The translations under genes and the position numbers were made by a program. DNA of 64,000 nt from contig NC_063152.1 in assembly GCF_020921035.1 (NCBI RefSeq), forward strand, positions 24,254,887 to 24,318,886. Direction: 5' to 3'. The notes beneath the pieces are model-generated. The model did not search any database and was not told where the DNA came from. It saw nothing but the letters and a program-made list of their open reading frames with translations. Below are positions 48,040 through 62,044 of this stretch, piece by piece. Each line of letters begins with the position of its first letter. The first letter of the stretch is position 1. Origin of the DNA: Rhodamnia argentea. Its lineage: Eukaryota > Streptophyta > Magnoliopsida > Myrtales > Myrtaceae.

Positions 48040-51000
48040 AAATAAAAGGTGGTCGATGAGATCCAATGCGTGGGATCACTTTAAGAGATAGATGATGGCG
48101 AAGGTAAAGGCGAATGTGTATATTGTGAGGCTTCTATTGTTTTTAAGCATGGGACAACTACAATGCTTAACCATTTAAATATATGTAAGTAATATCCTTA
48201 TGGGAACGTGGAGAAAAGGCAAAAAGATGCATCGGGTTAACTTGTTGGGTTAGGTAGTTCATCTACTCCATGGAAATTCGACCAAGACGTAAGTCAAAGA
48301 GACCTAGCCGCCATGTTCATTATTGCTGAATTGCCTCTCAAGTTTGTAGAAAATGAGGCATTTCGAAAATTCGTGAGGGGAATCCAACTAAAGTTTTTAA
48401 TCCCCTCAAGAAACACCTTGAGGCAAGCTTGTTATGACTTGTTCTTGGAGCAAAAAAACAAATTAAAAACATATTTTTATGATACATCTCCAAGAGTATG
48501 TCTTACAACTGACACATAGACCTCATGTCAAAACTTGAGTAATATGTGTCTCACCACACATTTTGTAGACAGTGAATGGAAGCTGCAAAAAAGAATTTTG
48601 AATTTTTGTCAAATTCCGAGACATTCAGATGAGATTATAGGAAAAGCGGTGGAGAAATGTTTGATTGGTTGGGGGATTAAAAATATTTTTTCTATTACCG
48701 TGGATAATGCAAGCTCTAATGACTTGGAAGTTCAATACTTGAAAAAGAGACTCATCCATTGGAACTCTCTACTATTATATGGTGAGTTACTCCACATGAG
48801 ATGTTGTGCACATATATTGAGCTTGATTGTGAGAGAGGAGTTGAAAGAAATTGATGATTCAATTGTTAGAATACGCTCAGTTGTGCGTTATGTGAGGTCC
48901 TCTCCATCGAGGTTGCAACGGTTTAAGAAATGCATTGAGTTAGAAAATATCGAGTCTAAGAGTCTTGTATGTTTGGATGTAGAGACTCGTTGGAACTCTA
49001 CATACTTGATGTTGGAAGCGGCTTTAAAGTTTGAAAAGGCTTTTATCTCGTTAGAGATTGAGGATTGCAAATTTTTTGAAGAGCTTTCCAAGGTGAGAGG
49101 AGGGACTGGATTGCCTACTAGTGTCGATTGGGAATATGCCTGTGGAATTCTTCCTTTCTTGAAGATGTTCTATGACATGACTTTAAAAGTATCAGGTACT
49201 TCTTATGTCACTAGTAATTGTTTGGTGAAAGATGTCTATGGGATTCTTATGATGATTAACAGATATTGTGAGAATGAGAAGGAGGACAAGAGTTTGCGGG
49301 AAATGGCCACGAAAGTGAAGATCAAATTCAATAAGTATTTTGGCAATGTGAACAACATCAATCTATCTTTGTTCATTGCTTGCATATTGTTGACACCTAA
49401 ATTTTAATTTTCATTTCTCATTTCATAAAAATGAGAATTAGTAATGGTTCTCACAAAAATAATTTTATCATGCATAGCACATTTATTTTCTGTCGGTCAA
49501 AGGCATGTTATGGCATTTAAGGTCGGATGCCGGGTCAATTGAGCTTAATTTGATAGGCGGCTGGACCGGACTAGTTTGAAAATTTCGAATGAGGCTCGGA
49601 GGAGATGCCGAATTTTTCATCATAATTTTGGACTTAAAACAACCCGTTTGAGCTCTTATCCATTTGATTAGTTAATGTCCAATTGGGTCCGGAATGACAA
49701 AATGAGCCCACAAAAGCCTAGAATTTTGGTCCAACTTGTGGGAGTTCTCATTTGGACGAAAATTCTAGCTATTTTTAATAAATAGGACTCCTCAAAAGTC
49801 AGAATTTTTAATCCGACGATCGATATCTAATAAGAGTTTCTGAATCGAACTGTCGTCGGTAAATCCTACGCTTGCGTGCAACCCTTTGTTCTATAAATAC
49901 ACAGTTATGCCTAGGGTTTATGGGAGAAAGACAATTCACACGTTCAGAAAATTTAGAGTATTCACGTGAGAGTTGAGGGGAAAAAGAAAAAGGTTCTCGG
50001 CAAAAAGCTCCTTCGGCGGAAGAATCACAATTTCTGAGGGTTCGAGCTGCTGTCCACGAAACGATTTTGCTGATCTTAGGGGGCTGTTCTACTGCTGTTT
50101 GGAGTGAAAAACAGCACCATTTAGAGACAATTTTCAAGCGAATTCGTTGCTCTTGAAGTACAGATTTACGGGCTCGATTCAAGGTAATCTCCCTATACTT
50201 TTGCAGATTTACTTGATGATTTTTTGAGTTGAAAAACAAGTTGTTTTGCCACCATTTCAATGCTATTTCGTGCTGTTTTGCATGCTGTTTCGCGCTATTT
50301 TGCATGTTGTTTTGTCTGAATCAAGTCCGCTTTTGGTGTGTTTTATGATTTCTAACCATGCAGATTTTTGGGGGGAGCATAAAGGTAAGTTTCTTGACTA
50401 TTTCTACGCAGATTTTGCATGAATTCCATGTTGAATTGCTGTTGTCTTTGGACTAAAACGCATTTTTTTCGGAAATTCAAGAAGCAATTATTTCGTATGA
50501 ACTAAAAATCAAAACCCTAATTTTATTACAAGTTTCAAAAGTTGGGTTTTAATTGGATTCATTTGACATGTTTTTAGAATAAAAAATTCTAAATTAGGAA
50601 ATTTTATTTCCTAATAGGTAACATCCTTATCTCGATATATTCTGGAGATTGTTTGCATTCCTTGGATGTGAACAAATTGTTGATGAATATGGAAATTGAT
50701 TTTTTCGGATAAGTTATGTTGCTCAATTTTAATTTCTGAACTTGAAATATATCTTGGGGATATTGAGCATATATATTTCTAGATCACTATGAGCATATCC
50801 TTGAACAATTTTGTCGCCAAATCTTGTATGTTCGAAATTTCCGAGTGAATCTTGAGATATGATGCTTATTTTCTTGGATCTTTTACATATCTTCTGGTGA
50901 TGGATTTTGAGGTAATCTGAATTTCAATCACATCTTGTAAGATATTGACATATTTTCGAAATATTAGAACAATATCTCATGGCCTAATCAAAATTTTCGG

Positions 51001-52584
51001 AAATGTTGAAGAAATCTTTAAGATTAGGAAGTTACCTCAATTATCCTGAAAATCCTAAGAGATAACTTTCTTAAAATTAAAAGATATGCGAATCTTTTGT
51101 GGACAGGAGCTTATCTCCTTGAAAATTCTGGAATCCCTTAAGATTTTCAGAAATTCAATAAATATTTGCATATCTTTAAACAAAGCTACCTATAATGTAT
51201 GCTCCCCTGGTGCATAGTCCCGTCGGAATATTAAATTGCAAACCTTAACCATGATCTTATGGGGTGGGATGGCAATTTAGTATAAGATTTCGTATTCTTC
51301 CCTTTGTCGAGAAGGGACGTTGATATCTTATACCACTATCCGTATACTAGCTCGAATCCCCAAGAATTTAGCGAATAAAATCTCGCTCTAGCCCCGATTT
51401 TCGGGAATAAGAAGATTTATCGGAAAATCGGATTTTAAGGTATATTATGGGCATTATGGGCATTTTTGTTTAACTTTGTCCAAATTCAAGCTTAAAAGAA
51501 ATTCGAAAAAACAAAAAATAATAAAAGGGAAAACGAAAAAAAAAAAACATTCATTTCGCATCATCAATCAAGAAAAGACATTTTCATGAAATCTGGTACC
51601 GAAAGGGTGTTAATTAAAAATTAACATAATCAAGTCCCCGAACCCTAAATATCTGGTTAGCGGAAAATAAAGTATTCTCCCGTACTTTATTTATGTATCT
51701 AATCTACCTACCAAAAAAGATTAGTGGCGGCTCCTACAAAAAAAAAAAATCAAACCTAAGTTGCGAATTGGTAGGGCTTGGGAGAGTCCATATTAGGTTA
51801 GTTAATTCATCTAATTAACATAATAATCCATTAACCTAAATTAATTTTTAGGTCGCGACACATACTTGACCCTCGGCATAAGTGGGAGTATGTGAAATGG
51901 TTGATTAATCGTTTTTATGAAAGCAATCGGGCGGAAACTTTAAGAGATAAAGTAACAACATCTCTAAAGTTCTTGTTTGAGCAATATCGCACCGGTGTAT
52001 GCCCCCAAAGCAACTTGAGGTTGAAGGGTACAAGAACAACGAGTGTGGTAAAGTCTCTAGCGGTTGGTGCGGACATTCTGACTGAAGTGTATCTTAACGA
52101 AACATGATAACAATATTTTGAAGAAAAATCCGAATTAGATACGTATTTGGAAGAAGAAAGTGAACGTTATAGTCCTGATTTTGATATCTTAACTTGGTGG
52201 AAAGTCAATTCTTCAAGATATCATATCCTCTCTTCCATTGCTCGGGATATTTTGGCAATGCCCGTCTCTCTTGTAGCATCGTAGTCCGCATTCAACACAA
52301 GAGGTCATGTACTTGACGTGTTTCGTAGCTCCTTGACCCCAAGCATGGTGGAGGCTCTTGTATGTACTCAAGATTGGTTACGATCCATACCACTTTCGGT
52401 TTCAATTGAGGAACACTTAGCAAAACTCGAAAATTTTGAGTCAAGTGAGAAATTACCCTGGAATTTTTATACCCTTCAATATTTCAATAGATATTATAAT
52501 TCTCATTTTCATTGTGAATTTAATGCAGATTTGTCAACTACGACAATGGAGCTTAACTCGATATCGATTTCTCTTGACGATTGA
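48040..52584 (+). pseudogene. RICESLEEPER-type hAT transposase, split by a solo LTR
   Basis: A BED finger (ECVYCE...KHGTTTMLNHLNIC) is readable at 48105-48190. From 48313 the frame runs through LTTDT, a TAG at 48517-48519, and then (48535-49387) TVDNASSND, HMRCCAHILSL and VETRWNSTYLML, all hAT core motifs. At 49388 a solo LTR cuts the frame. It resumes at 51861 with YLDPRHKWEYVKW and continues to the dimerisation domain (LTWWKVNSSRYHILSSIARDILA, LVAS-stop-SAFNTRGHVLDVFRSS) up to 52584. Stops lie at 48186, 48517, 52105-52110 and about 52282. Plants have domesticated relatives (DAYSLEEPER, RICESLEEPER), but with these lesions this copy is dead. Its own terminal repeats were not found. Confidence 0.85.
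49383..51865. mobile_element. Solo LTR (2.47 kb) inserted in the RICESLEEPER-type frame
   Basis: It runs 49388-51860, begins TGTTGACACCTAAATTTT and ends GGTCGCGACA. Flanks are CATAT (49383-49387) and CATAC (51861-51865), a 5-bp duplication with one mutation. Removing it rejoins ACI and LDPRHK of the hAT frame, which independently fixes the borders. There is no primer site, coding domain or second LTR. Start and end sequences suggest a Ty3/Gypsy-type element. Confidence 0.88.
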
Positions 52585-52589
52585 TGAAT

Positions 52590-53136
52590 AGGATAATGAC
52601 TATTAGCTTCTCTTTGCTGTTCTAAATGCTTTTTTTTTTTGTTATTGTGATTCCGAAAAGCCTTGACATGCCGGTTTTCCTTTTGCCCATGTTATATCGT
52701 ATTGCTAAATAGCCGATTGTTTTTCTAGATGGTCATTCTCTTGTAAGCAAAACTTATTATGGTGCATAAGTTTGACTTGTTTCATTCTTGCTTTGATCTT
52801 CATACGATGAGATCATCGTGAGTCCTGTTGTGATCTCCCATAATTTTGGTCATCGTAAGGTTCTCATTGGTTGAATAGAAAATTTGAGGTGTAGAGACAA
52901 ATCATTTCAAAACTTATAGTGAAGTTTGCGGGAAGAGGAGCATCTTAGCTCTACATAAGAAGTGGCAAGCATTTGCATCTTCGGACTTGGTTCTTCATCT
53001 CTTGTGGCTGCGGTGATTAACATGAGCATGAACTTACAGTGAGGACTTGTAATGGGATTAAGGCATATTCCTGTCATACTTGTGCATGTATAGTGAAAGT
53101 GTTAGTGGCAGCTTAATTTTGGATTCTTTTGGTTTT
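52590..53136. other. Flank between the transposase remnant and second solo LTR
   Basis: AT-rich DNA, no coding or structural signal recognised. Confidence 0.35.
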
Positions 53137-56063
53137 AATGTTGTTGACACCTAATTTTGTCAGCCTTGTATTTTATTATTCCTCCGCAAAATAGAATAGA
53201 TCGATTCATGTAAATTCACCCATTGTGCTTTTAAAAAGAAAAAAAAAAGAAAAAAAGAGAAAAATGAAAAAATGAAAAAAAAAAAAGAAAAAGAAAAAGA
53301 AAGAGGAAGGATGTTGGATCGAGTCGTTAAGAAAAGAAGAAGAAGAAGATGATGATGACCCGGTTTTCTAAAAAAAAAAAAAAAAAAAAAGAGAAGAGAG
53401 AGAGATCTACACAAAGAATTTGCAAATGGAGAATATCTCGAAATATCATCTACAGGAGAGAATATTATTTGCAACGGAAGATATTATCTACACTAGAGGA
53501 TAAGAAGAAATGGAAACCGATTAAGTTGGTCTCCAAGACCAACAACTTGTCGCCGAATACACTGCACTTGGAGATTTTCGTTTGAAAGGACAGGGGAGCA
53601 GAACACCAAACGCAAAGAAGAATGATGACTGAAGATTTAGAAAAACAACTTGCAATGGCCAAATTGCAGCTTGAGTCATCCAGTTCCCAAGAAGCCGCAA
53701 GCAACGAGATTGGCTATTGAGAGAGGCCGAAGAGCCAAGGAACAAAGCATATGGGACAAAAAAGGATGATGACAGAGGCAAGTGGAAGTTGCAAGTTGAA
53801 GCCGATCGGTCTTTAGAAGGCGATTTGGGCGACTCGGCAAAGCGGGAAATCCAGCAGAGAATTTCAGTTGCAGCAAAAGGAATGATGAATTTAGATCGGC
53901 AAGCAAGTTGAGACCGATATGGAACCGACGTGAAGGCGATGTGGATGGCTCTTGAAGATAACTTGGGGGCGACTTCTCGGAGAAGAAGCAACAGAAAATT
54001 TCGGCCAAAGACCGGATGCGGAACACCTTCGGTGGCGAGCATGATATTCAATCACTTTGGCAAGTTAGAGCGATGTGGAGCTGAGGTGGGCCACTCTTAT
54101 AGGCTGTTTTGGGCAGTTTGTTTAGGGGGCAATCAATAGGAAATAGCTGCTTTGTGCAGAAACAGCAGAAAATCTACTTTGAGATAGAGAGGAGCAGAGG
54201 ATTAGGAAGGTGTTGCCTCTTGTGGTGCAAGGGGGCTGAATTTCCTGAAGTGATGAGAAAAAAAATGTTAGTTGGTGAAAGATATAAAAAGAGAGAAAGG
54301 ACAGTACACCAGGGAAAAAACACCAGCTCTCTCACGTACTCTCTACGCAACAAAAGGAGAATGGCAATAAAAAAGGGAGAGGATGAGGGATAAAAAAAAG
54401 GGGGTGAACAAGGAGGACTCCTAGGCTCTAACGTCAAGTTCATCACTTTTTTTTGAGGTTCCAACCTTTAACAGGTAGCATATCTACTGTTGGGTTTTTA
54501 CTTTTGTTTCTCTTGCTACTCGGGTTCGCCGGGCCGAGATCCTTGGTTTCCTCGGTCCGGCGAACTCGAGTTTAAGGTGGCATTGTAATTCGAGCAAAAA
54601 TGGAATTCGTTCATGTCATGTTACGGCTATGTATTGTGCTGTTTTTGTTTTTATTTTCTTGTCCTTCTTTTCCTTGACCTGAGTTTGGTGTTGAGTGATT
54701 GTGCTTTTCTGCTGCAAAACCGTTGAATCTGAGTCACATGGCCGGTGAACAGGGGTCTCCTATATAACTTACTTCACGTTGCTTTTTCAATGAGTGCGCC
54801 TAACCATTTTCAGAACCGATCAATGTGCCGGAAACTACACGTTACCTAGTTTCATTAAGACCGAACACTTTTTCTGTTCTAGTGTATACATGAAAGATTT
54901 TCCGATCGGAATGAAGCTTATCTACTTGTTTGACTCTAAACCCGGTTTTTCTCGAGCATGTCAAACTCGCATATTGGGGTGAACTTTCATTGGGATTTCA
55001 TTTGATCCATCCTTCGCTACTTAGTTCGAATCATTTTGCGTGCATGGTAGTTTGTATCTCTGTTTGAGTTTGCTGTTTGCGATACCCGAAGTTCGTGATT
55101 TGCGGTCATGAAAACACTCCTTCAGGCGGTTTTTATAGATTCTCTAAATGCAAGTGTCTAAGGAAAGACCAAAAAAAAAAAAAAGAAGGAATCCCCTTTG
55201 TTTTTGATCCATGGTGCTTTAAGATGATTCATATTAGACTTAGGGTTCTGTTATTTTGTTTGTGTCTTGCAAAAAAATTTTTTTTTTTTTTTTAGAAGAT
55301 TTCGTAACCTAAAAATGACATAGAATCAGAAATACTTTTTTCTCTTTTGTATATGAAAGACCAAAGGAAAGTAAATAAGAAAGGCAAAAAAAAGAGGGGA
55401 ATCCATTTTATACAACTCATGTCATTTTCTTTTATATAACGTAGAGTCAGATTTTTTTTTCTTATTTATAGAAGAAAAGTAAAAAAAAAAAAGGATATCG
55501 AAAAGGACAAAAATTTGGAAGAACCAAATAATCCTTGCTTTTTTCATTTCCGCCGAATTAGTTTCCTTTGTCGTTATTTTGCAATGAGGGTCGACTGATG
55601 TGTATTCTTGTTTAGTTCGTTATATACCCGACCGCATTTCGTGTCCGATTATTCGTGTTTACAATTGATCCGCGAGTTTATTTTTATTTTATTTATTTAT
55701 TTATTTATTTTTGTTGTTGTTGTCAATGGATAGTCATTTTTTTAGGAATGCATGGTCACTTTAGGAATACCAATTGGTTAGGTACCGAAAGGGCGTTAGT
55801 TAAAAATAATTAGCGTAAGTAAGTCCCCGAACCTAGATGCTCCGGTTGCGTAGGAATTGAGATAATACTCCCGTATCTCGATTGGTTTCTAGTCGACCCC
55901 AAAGGCTAGTGGCGACTCTTAATGGTTTAGAATGTTAGTTCATAAATACGAATTCCAATGTCACGCGAGGTAAGATTTGGGAGAATTTGCGCCTAAATGG
56001 ATAGGTAATGCCTCTAAACCTAAACGATCCTCGGGAGGGGAAAGGGTAGGTCGTGACAAATGT
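53137..56063. mobile_element. Solo LTR (2.92 kb) with perfect 5-bp duplication
   Basis: It runs 53142-56058, begins TGTTGACACCTAATTTTG, ends TAGGTCGTGACA and is flanked by AATGT on both sides (53137-53141, 56059-56063). Near its 3' end it shares with the first solo LTR the order GGTACCGAAAGGG, AAGTCCCCGAACC, TAGTGGCGACTC. A TATAAAAAG box lies near 54286. The two are related but too different to be the paired LTRs of one element. Confidence 0.88.
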
Positions 56064-57221
56064 CGAACGGTTTCTCTCCCATTTGTCGGTCTTAACTTAT
56101 ACAGTGTTATATTTTGCAGGAACTTTTGGACACATACTGTACTAGAACGATGACGAAGTAGCAGAATTGTTTAGTTACATGCTAAAAAGTGAACCTGAGC
56201 ACTTCATTTTCTTGTACTTGCTGCTGCTTTCTTCCACAGGATTATTGTTATTGACTAATCAATCTTGATGAAATTAGCACACGCCTAATTATGGGGTTTT
56301 CCATCATATGACATTGTCATTGGCATTGCCATGTTGCAATCTGAGTTGGGCCAAGTGGGGGTGATATGGAAGGCTGATTTTGCCTATGCCAAGGGCAAAA
56401 AGGAAATGGTTACGGAAACAGAGCATGGGGGCAAGTGAATAGTGGAACATAATTTCGTGTTTTTTTTCCTATGGGGCAATGGGGACAAAGGCAGGGGCTA
56501 GACATTTTGTTCTTTTGATTGTCTTGTTTTGTAAGGATTAAGAATTACTATTATCACATGTAGAACCTGAAACATTATAATCCTAGTTCAAGCCAAAGCC
56601 ATGCCCATTATCATCGGGTGACAGGCAGTGCCGCTTTTGTTTTTCCCATAAGAGAGCTCATGTGTCATAATGTAACATGCATGAAGCAAGAGAAGTTTTC
56701 TGTTGATGATGTTAAATCCGTCGCAAGATGATAGTCCCAACATGTTGCTGGAATATTCAAAATTTTCTTGCAAAATAATGTTGGATTTTTTGGAAAGGCT
56801 AGCCATATGAGGTGAAAAAAAATTATTAATATTCAGTAATTAATTAATAACTATGCATTATTCACTTGGATTTTAATAGCAAATAGGTTGGTGAGGGTTA
56901 GATATGGAGCAAGAGCAAAAATAAAAATAAAAAACAGAACCGAAAACCGAACCGAACCAAACTAAGTTTTTTAATTCAATTCAGTTTAGTTGGGACGGGT
57001 TTCGGTTCAATTCAGGCATATTCCTTAATGGTTCGGTTCAATTTGGTTATTCAAATAACTGAACTGAACTAACCATTGATACCCCTATCAGCACAGGGGA
57101 ATTTTTTCTTCACGTTATTGATGCTGATGCAGAATTTTACAAAAAAGTCACAATGAGCAAAGACTGAGTACGCCAGAAAGTACGATCGAATACAGAAGGT
57201 GACTTCAATCCTCATCGTATG
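56064..57221. other. Intergenic, with a hAT-like MITE remnant at about 56930-57089
   Basis: At 56935-57085 clusters of CGAACCGAACC and GGTTCGGTTCA words form an imperfect palindrome ending ATTGATACCCCTA, the inverse of the common plant hAT terminus TAGGGGTATCAAT. The other end is not clear. The rest shows no gene. Confidence 0.45.
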
Positions 57222-58457
57222 TCACATGACATTGGCATATCTTGCGGTGCCAGTGGGCAGGTTGACCTGGGAGAGATGGATCTCCTGAGGCAGGAGATGA
57301 TACTTGATGTCCAAGTTCTCGAACATCTTCTTCAGTTCCAGGATGAGCTCCGACTTCCGGCTGCTCCTCTCGCCGTAGTTCTGGTGGTTCATCGTGTGCT
57401 GGACGCACAGGCACATCTTCATCTTGTTCACGTTCTCGATCTCCTTCACTATCACCGAGTGCTTGGGGCTCCAGTTCTTCGGCTTGCTCTCTATGTACCT
57501 GAATTCACACGTTTCGCTGCTGAGCATGGCATGCTTTTCACCTTGTTTAATCAAGTTTTGGACATATGTAGCTTCGTAGTCACATATGCAGATTGATGGC
57601 ATCGGTTGTAACTTACGATTGGATGGCCTTCTTGAGAGCATTGATGATGTCAATCGAAGTGGAAATGTCGATAGCGAAATCAATAGCATCGGCCATTTCC
57701 GGGCTTCTCCTGAAATTGCTAATCGGCTTTGTGAGCAGGACTGAGTTGGGGTAATAAATTTTCTCCATGTCGTAGCGCAGGAACACCGTCGTCAGAATGT
57801 TCATTTCCTCTACAATCATCTGCAGAAAGGAACAAGATGATCTGTCAGCTCTTGTAGCGGTTTCAGGATTGTGATTGAAATCCTTAGTTACTACTTTGAG
57901 CAAAAGTGCCACCTGAATGCCATCAATGACGCAGCGGTCGCCGACGTCAAAAGGGTGCATCACGAAGACGAAGATGATGGACTCGAACACGGTCTTGCAG
58001 GTGTTTTGGAACATGAACCCCACGAGGAGCAGCTGCGACGTGACCACAAAGATCACCTTGGTGGTGGCCAGCCCCAACACCAGGAGCGAGATGATGATTA
58101 TGATCACCACCACGATCGCACTGGCCAACTTGTGCAGCTGTTGCACGGCGGTCTTAGTGTCGTTAAGGGAATGCGCGAGCGCCTTACGCTCGAAATAGGC
58201 GTGCACCTGCCGTTGCAGAGAATGAAAAAGATTGCAGATCGCCAGAACAAGGATTCAATTAAAACTTTTTCCTCAATAAACTTCCGAGGAATACTTAGAA
58301 CGAACAAAAATTTTGCGAAAGCATTAATACCACCCAATTTCTGAATGAAGACTTGGTGATTTTGCCGGTCTCCATCGCGCCTTCGAAGAGCGGAAATACG
58401 GTATGCACCTCCTCTCTCTTCAGGAACCTCAGTAGATCCTCTTCTTCGATGTACCTG

Positions 58458-61400
58458 CACCGCCGGCCATCACGAGACAGGCAAGAGATCACATTTACAA
58501 CCACATTAGCATCTCATAGATGCAAAAGAGGAGGAAATTTTTTTCAGCTTTTTTGACATCATTGCCATGTCCAGAGTGAATTATGAACTTTCCTTGAGAT
58601 GAAGCTGTGACCAATATGTATCTACTGATGAAGAAGATTACTTGGTCAGTGTTCACAGGGCATTAGCTCAAGTATCTTGCTGCTGATGGACCTTTATTAT
58701 CTAACAAAGTTCTCTTCTCAAACATCTAAATTCAACAGCCCAAGCTGATCCTGAATGATATCCAGGCTCATACAAATTTTCTAACTTACTATAAGCTAGT
58801 CAACCACAGTATGCTCATTGCATGCATGCATGTCTTTGCTCTTTGCAACCACAGTAAATTTCAGTCCCAATACGTTAAAAATTTCATGAGCCAGTATTAA
58901 ACGTGAGACATGGTTTTGGTAGATAATTCAAACATGAGGTTGTTTATCCTCAAGAATGTGAGGAATCGAACACGTGTCATGCGCCTAATCCACACAGAGC
59001 TCAATTACTTTTATGGAGCCACGCAGTATTATATAGTCCAATCCACAAGTTTTGGCGTGGAGAAAAGACTAGACGAACATATAGTCATTCAAACCCCCAC
59101 AAGCAAGCGATATCAAATGCTGTAGCAATGAATCATCTTAGAATCCGTGGAAAGGATGGCCTTCTGACTGTGTGGAAGAAGAAAGGAAATCAAAGGGGGA
59201 TGGCAATTCTTCACGTGTTACAATCACAACTCAAACACGAATATAATTTACTAAAAGAAACTCCGACGATATGACACGATTAGCTCGAAATTGACACGAA
59301 ATGATAGGTTTTTCGAACCATTTTCAATAAGAAGACTTTATAACCATGCGAAAATATTTGGGTGATGATGACACGAATTACTAGTATGAACACCTTGAAC
59401 TGCCACTCCTAAATTCAACTAAATTACCTGTCAAACCAAGTCTACACCACACAAAATTAAATCACTTGGCTTAACTTCCAAATTTGTGCTCTTTTGTCGG
59501 AGATAATTTGATAAGTAAAATGTATGTAGTTTATTTGCAATACAATAGATGATTTGCGACTGAATAGTAGCTACATTAAATTCGCAGGATTCTGCTATTT
59601 CATGACAAAGAACACATTTTTTTTTCCAATTCTGACAAGAAAGATATTCATAATTGGTAAAAGTTAATAAAAAAAATCGGCAAGAAAGTAAAAGATAATA
59701 AAAAAAATCGGCAATTTGCATACCAAGAATAAGAGTATGTAATTTCATCAAAGTATCGATAAGCTAATAAGGAGAGATTGGGTGACTATGAATTTTTTTA
59801 TCAATACCCTTTCATATTAGCAAGATACGAAAGAAAATAGTCTTTGTTTAATCTTTCTCTTTATGAAAAGACAACCTTAACATTGATGTGACTATTTTTT
59901 CTTTTCCTTGTGGGAATGAATGGGGATCCACGATTCGGAAATTCAATTCAAGATTGCGATTGATGATGATGCTTGCGCATTCAGGAATGGAATTCGGTAC
60001 GTAACGGAGACCACGGTGGGCTTTAATGGGTGGGTGGTAAGTTCTGCAGCTTTTCTAGGTCCACTTCAGGAATAACTAAATAGCACCACCAATCAATATG
60101 GTCCAATGTGGGACTCCAACTTGTCTCTGACAGACACGCCAATAGACAGACAAGCAACAAAATATGTTGTTTTTCAACCCTCACATTGCCCCGTCGACGA
60201 GGACCACGGGTGACGGTGGCGGCAGCGGCGACAAGCTGAGATTTGAGGCCCGCCCCCGGTGGAGCTGGACCGAGCCCTAGGTTTAAGCTCTAGAGCTTCA
60301 TCGAATCACTAAATCTGAGATCCAAGGCTCGACTCAGCCTCGAAGATCTTAGATTTGATCATACGTCGACTGCTCGGATTGGCCCCGATATGAGGTCGAA
60401 TGGGGATAATAGATGATGTAGGTGGCATGCGTGAGATCATGATCACCATATAGTCCCTGCCCAACAAATGCAGAGCGAGGGAAGGGGAAGAGGAGGGAGA
60501 TAGAGGGGCGACTGGGTGGATCTTATTGTTTTTTCAAAGTCAAAGAGAAAATCACGAAAAAATGTTTACGATGGTTCTATCCTAATTAAGATGGTATGAT
60601 ATATATTTATATGAGTGATTAATTACAGTCAAGATACCAATAGAAATATAGTCAGAGAAAGATCATGCAATCCATATAAATTGCACATTAATAGATCTAG
60701 GCGGCCCAGCTCTTGCCTTTTAGTTCGGACGTAGGCCATGGGATCTCCAACGACATAGGGGCAACGGATAGCAACGCAAGGCAACAAGGGGAGGTTTTGA
60801 ATTGACAGTTGAGTCACTTTTGATGGTTTGTTCGATAGCCACATTCTATATACTCAACTGCGAATTGGATGGTTATAGAGAGTGAGTACAATAATTGGTA
60901 GCAATACCACTTTGGAGAAGTGGATTCTCTACCAAGTATGATGTTCTTCTGCGGTCTCAATAAATTTCGACCACTAATTTACAAAAATCAACGGTTGAGA
61001 TTCGTGGAACCATAAGGTAAAAGGATTTTTACCCTTGCGAGCAAACACAATAATAGGATTTTATGTCTTTTAGAAGGATTCTCTAGCCCGACTTCCATGT
61101 CAATCAGTTGATTTAATCTAATAGAACGAGTCTACACTTAATTCAAAGCATACTCCTAACAAGAAATTATGGATAAGGCCTTTGGAAAAAAAAAAAAAGC
61201 CCCCTTTTTTTTTTGTGATGCTCGTCGCTAGTCATCATTGTCAATTTGAGCACTGTGGTAACTAGTGGCTGGTGAGCAGTGACTCAGTGAGGGCCACCAC
61301 TCAATCAAAGGCATGCTACATGTGTGAATATTATGTCTATTGTCCACCTCCACGCACACACATGACGATGACACACATGATTCATAAGTTTTGACCCAAT

Positions 61401-62040
61401 GTATAACGTGACCGTGAATTTTATCCCAATATATAATATGGCCCTTGAACGTTTACTTTGTCAAATATAGTACATGAACTTTTGATACGTATTTAATGTA
61501 GTTATGAACTATATGAAAAAGTTTAATAATTGTCATTTCATTAGTTCGAGTTTAGAGCCAACATTAAATATTTTTATATAGTTTAATAAATAAATTAAAC
61601 ATGTACCAAAAGTCTAGAGATTATGTTGAACAATTTAAAATCCAGGGACCATTTGGACATGCACATACATTTTTTTATTGTTTTTCTGTTTCACTGATTG
61701 ATAGAAGATTCGGCACAATGAGAGTAATTCGAGAAGAGGGGACCATCTTTTCGTTATCATGCTCCACTTTCGGAGTCAACTAAAAGCACGAAAACCACCT
61801 GATTCGTGATCATTATTAAGTGGGCACGCATGGACACATTTGTTGATTTTGATACTTTGATCATTTCATGCCCCTAGCAATATTATAACCAGCCACCTTA
61901 ATCATGTAAAACCTTGGACGTTCGACCAAAAAAAAAAAATTAAAAGAGGCCATGTAATGATGATCAATGATACTAACTACAGACTAGGCCAGGTGTGGAG
62001 AGAATATTGCATATTTCTTAGTAACTGGGACACAAGTTTA
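58458..62040. other. MSL intron 2, no gene recognised
   Basis: Mostly AT-rich non-coding sequence. At 59660-59715 the phrase TAATAAAAAAAATCGGCAA is repeated twice. A GC-rich stretch at 60185-60300 resembles degenerate element cores elsewhere but was not classified. Confidence 0.4.
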
Positions 62041-62044
62041 CACA

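Noticed and set aside
49808..50305. 165-residue minus-strand open frame
   Set aside because: It lies wholly inside a solo LTR and resembles no retroelement or host protein.
53521..54051. 176-residue minus-strand open frame inside the second solo LTR
   Set aside because: No known domain; long LTRs often carry chance frames, and no start context or homologue supports it.
49388..56058. One large retrotransposon with the two related LTRs as its ends
   Set aside because: Each LTR has its own different target duplication (CATAY and AATGT), they differ in length by 0.4 kb, and the DNA between is the hAT frame, not Gag-Pol.
57871..58344. Plus-strand open frame opposite MSL exon 4
   Set aside because: Antisense shadow of a conserved exon, rich in His/Asp repeats as expected from complementing hydrophobic codons.
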